From positions 1-7,419 of the forward strand of contig JAIELR010000178.1 in NCBI GenBank assembly GCA_019752835.1: 7,419 bases of DNA, given 5' to 3'. The DNA comes from Gammaproteobacteria bacterium (GTDB lineage: Bacteria > Pseudomonadota > Gammaproteobacteria > UBA1113). Under the pieces are notes generated by a model that saw only the letters and a list, made by a program, of their open reading frames with translations, had not been told where the DNA came from and searched no databases. The translations under genes and the position numbers were made by a program. Each line of letters starts with the position of its first letter. The stretch's first letter is position 1. Below, in pieces: positions 5,388-7,419 of this stretch.

Positions 5388-6920
5388 ATGAAGATATCGC
5401 AGGTAAAAATTTCTAATTTTCGAGGGTACAAAGATGAAACAACGATTGATATTAACAGCCTGACTGTTTTTGTCGGGAAAAATGATGTTGGAAAATCAAC
5501 AATACTGGAAGCCCTCGATATATTTTTTAATGAGGGTAGAGGCATCATAAAACTTGATAAGGAAGATATCAACAAAAAAGAATTAAATGAAGGCAATAAA
5601 GATATAACTATATCTGTTATATTTGAAGAATTTCCAAAGGAATTGGTTATTGATAGCACAAATCATACAACACTGGCGGATGAGTATCTTTTAAATTGTA
5701 ATGGTAAGCTGGAAGTTGTTAAAACTTACTCAAATGCTGGAAAAGAAAAGGTTTCAATAAAAGCAAACCATCCTATAAATCCCGATTGCGCAGAATTACT
5801 CCTCAAAAAACAAAAGGATTTACAAGGAATAATTAAAAAAGAATCTATCATCTGTAATGATCAAACACGAAATGCTGTAATGAGAAAGGCAATTTGGGCG
5901 AAGTGCTCGGAAAACCTTCAACTTCAAGAGGTTGAGATAGACGTAACTAAAGAGGATGCAAAGAATATTTGGGATCAACTCAAAAACTACATGCCGCTTT
6001 ATTCATTGTTTCAGTCAGATAGAAAAAATAGCGATGGAGATAGTGAAGTTCAAGATCCGATGAATTTGGCTGTTAAGGAAATACTTAAGGATTCAAGCAT
6101 TAAAAGTACACTGGATGACGTGGCTGCGAAAGTAAGTGGAAAATTAAAAGAGGTAGCAGAACGCACCCTAAACAAACTTAGAGAAATGAATCCTGAAATT
6201 GCCAATAGTTTAAACCCTGTTATGCCTACTTCCGAAACTCTTAAATGGATGGATGTTTTCAAAAATGTGTCAATTTCTGGTGATGATGACATTCCAATTA
6301 ATAAACGTGGGAGTGGCGTTAAGCGATTGGTTTTAATAAATTTTTTCCGTGCTGAAGCTGAGAGAAGAAAAACTGAAAAGAATGTGCCTCATATTATTTA
6401 TGCGATAGAAGAGCCTGAAACTTCACAGCACCCAAAACATCAAAAAAAACTCATAGAGGCTTTTATTGAGCTTGCACAAAACAACCACACACAAGTTATT
6501 TTGACAACACATAGCCCTTCTATTGTTAAAATGTTGGATTTTGAACACCTAAAGCTGATCAAAGGGGAGGAGAGCAAAGAGGTTGTCAATATTACAAAAC
6601 ACAACCTGCCATATCCGTCACTCAACGAAGTGAACTTTCTTGCCTTCAATGAATCTGATGACGGGTATCATAATGAGTTGTATGGTTTTATTGAAAGCGA
6701 AGGATGGTTAACAAAATTCAAACTAGGAAAGCAAACAAGATCATATACAAAACAACTAAAGAATGATCAGACACAGAGTGAACAAAAAATTCTCAGCGAA
6801 TATATTCGCCATCAAATCCATCATCCTGAAAACACGCACAACCATCGATTCACTGGTCAAGAGTTACAGCAATCAATAAGCGAGATGCGAGAATTTATTG
6901 TGAGTCAACAAAATGCCTAA
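5388..6920 (+). CDS. OLD/SMC-like AAA ATPase between hsdS and hsdR, with a C-terminal Arg-x4-His motif
   Basis: The 510-residue product opens with an ABC/SMC-like ATPase half typical of OLD-family proteins: KISNFRGYKDETTI, then Walker A GKNDVGKS (30-37). The second half has an ABC signature-like RGSGVKR (307-313), Walker B IIYAIEEPE (336-344, catalytic-type E341/E342) and the H-loop TTHSPS (H375). The middle is helical and lysine/glutamate-rich. No TOPRIM nuclease domain follows, so it is not a standard OLD nuclease or GajA. Instead about 120 C-terminal residues end in SEYIRHQIHHPENTHN, with R474 and H479 forming an R-polar-x3-H pattern like that of HEPN ribonucleases. ATG 5388 is 2 nt after the hsdS stop and has GGAG (5376-5379) 8 nt upstream. 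Its end overlaps hsdR by 8 nt. Membership of the restriction operon suggests a defence role; the RNase idea is inference, and the tail could be only structural. Confidence 0.85.
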   Translation: MKISQVKISNFRGYKDETTIDINSLTVFVGKNDVGKSTILEALDIFFNEGRGIIKLDKEDINKKELNEGNKDITISVIFEEFPKELVIDSTNHTTLADEYLLNCNGKLEVVKTYSNAGKEKVSIKANHPINPDCAELLLKKQKDLQGIIKKESIICNDQTRNAVMRKAIWAKCSENLQLQEVEIDVTKEDAKNIWDQLKNYMPLYSLFQSDRKNSDGDSEVQDPMNLAVKEILKDSSIKSTLDDVAAKVSGKLKEVAERTLNKLREMNPEIANSLNPVMPTSETLKWMDVFKNVSISGDDDIPINKRGSGVKRLVLINFFRAEAERRKTEKNVPHIIYAIEEPETSQHPKHQKKLIEAFIELAQNNHTQVILTTHSPSIVKMLDFEHLKLIKGEESKEVVNITKHNLPYPSLNEVNFLAFNESDDGYHNELYGFIESEGWLTKFKLGKQTRSYTKQLKNDQTQSEQKILSEYIRHQIHHPENTHNHRFTGQELQQSISEMREFIVSQQNA

Positions 6921-7419
6921 CTTCCAAACCAACGAAAAACACCTTTCCCAACTCCCCGCCTTGCAACTCCTGATTAACATGGGTTTTGAATTTTTAACAC
7001 CTTCTGAAACCTTACATGAACGACAAAATAGAACCTCTAATGTCTTACTGGAAACTATTCTTCGAAATCAACTGAAAGAAATAAACCGTATTCAACATCG
7101 AGGGGGCGAGTATCTTTTCAGTGAGGAAAATATCCAAGCAGCGATCCAAAAAATTAAAAATATCAAATATGACGGGTTACAAAAAACCAATGAAGCAGTT
7201 TATGATTTAATCACGCTAGGTACTGCCATGGAGCAGACTATTGAGGGTGATTCCAAAAGTTTTAATTTGAACTATATCGATTGGCGCAATTTTGATCGCA
7301 ATCGCTTTCATGTGGCGGTAGAATATCGGGTTGAGCGTTCTAGAAGTACGGAAATAGTTCGGCCAGATATCGTATTATTTGTTAATGGTATCCCTTTTTG
7401 TGTGATTGAGTGTAAAGCG
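6913..7419 (+). CDS. hsdR: Type I restriction enzyme endonuclease/translocase subunit HsdR, N-terminal part (3' end outside window)
   Basis: The frame from ATG 6913 stays open to the end of the window, giving the first 169 residues of a protein that is normally around 1000 residues. HsdR carries the nuclease and the ATP-driven DNA translocase of the complex. The visible segment has the HsdR start pattern (NEKHLSQLPALQLLINMGFEFL) and FHVAVEYRVERS. It then has the PD-(D/E)xK nuclease core, RPDIVLFVNGIPFCVIECK, with D152, E166 and K168. The window stops one codon after this motif, so the helicase motifs are not seen. The ATG overlaps the ATPase stop (ATGCCTAA), and the ribosome site is weak, consistent with coupled translation. 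Identification is strong; the integrity of the remainder is unknown. Confidence 0.92.
   Translation, partial: MPNFQTNEKHLSQLPALQLLINMGFEFLTPSETLHERQNRTSNVLLETILRNQLKEINRIQHRGGEYLFSEENIQAAIQKIKNIKYDGLQKTNEAVYDLITLGTAMEQTIEGDSKSFNLNYIDWRNFDRNRFHVAVEYRVERSRSTEIVRPDIVLFVNGIPFCVIECKA

Noticed and set aside
5388..6920. Gabija GajA or classic OLD nuclease
   Set aside because: The ATPase core fits, but no TOPRIM motif is seen after the H-loop and the protein is followed by hsdR, not a GajB-type helicase.

Overview
The window is the middle of a bacterial type I restriction-modification (hsd) locus, with every gene on the + strand. It holds the end of hsdM, a broken rhuM-family gene, an IS10-like insertion sequence, dinD, hsdS, an OLD-like ATPase gene, and the beginning of hsdR. 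The genes are AT-rich, and the proteins look gammaproteobacterial: the DinD and the IS10-group transposase both align closely, from memory, with their enterobacterial relatives. The dense palindromic repeats and decaying genes would suit a host-associated gammaproteobacterium such as one of the Legionellales. That placement is a guess; the sequence does not fix the genus.

Layout: 1-426 is the HsdM C-terminus. Bases 423-1724 are a rhuM-type gene broken by a roughly 249-bp, GC-richer insert packed with hairpins (about 1071-1319). Bases 1725-1819 hold a second, different palindromic repeat. An IS4-family (IS10-group) element lies in that repeat at 1820-3165, with 21-bp imperfect terminal inverted repeats and a 9-bp target duplication. 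Its transposase frame is cut by one in-frame TAA. Bases 3166-3335 carry the rest of the repeat, then a leader with a 15-bp palindrome and a strong ribosome binding site. From 3336 to the end, dinD, hsdS, the ATPase gene and hsdR are tightly packed, with 8-nt overlaps or a 2-nt gap.

How the genes work together: HsdM and HsdS form the methyltransferase, HsdS supplies the target specificity, and HsdR adds DNA translocation and cleavage. The locus also carries three accessory genes. The one between hsdS and hsdR encodes an ATPase with an OLD/SMC-like nucleotide-binding core and a C-terminal tail containing an Arg-x4-His motif. This layout recalls the anticodon nuclease gene prrC, which sits between hsdS and hsdR in the EcoprrI locus. 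An ATPase-plus-RNase backup defence is therefore the most interesting hypothesis here, but it is an inference. The IS and repeats now separate hsdM from hsdS and hsdR, so the downstream genes may depend on a separate promoter.
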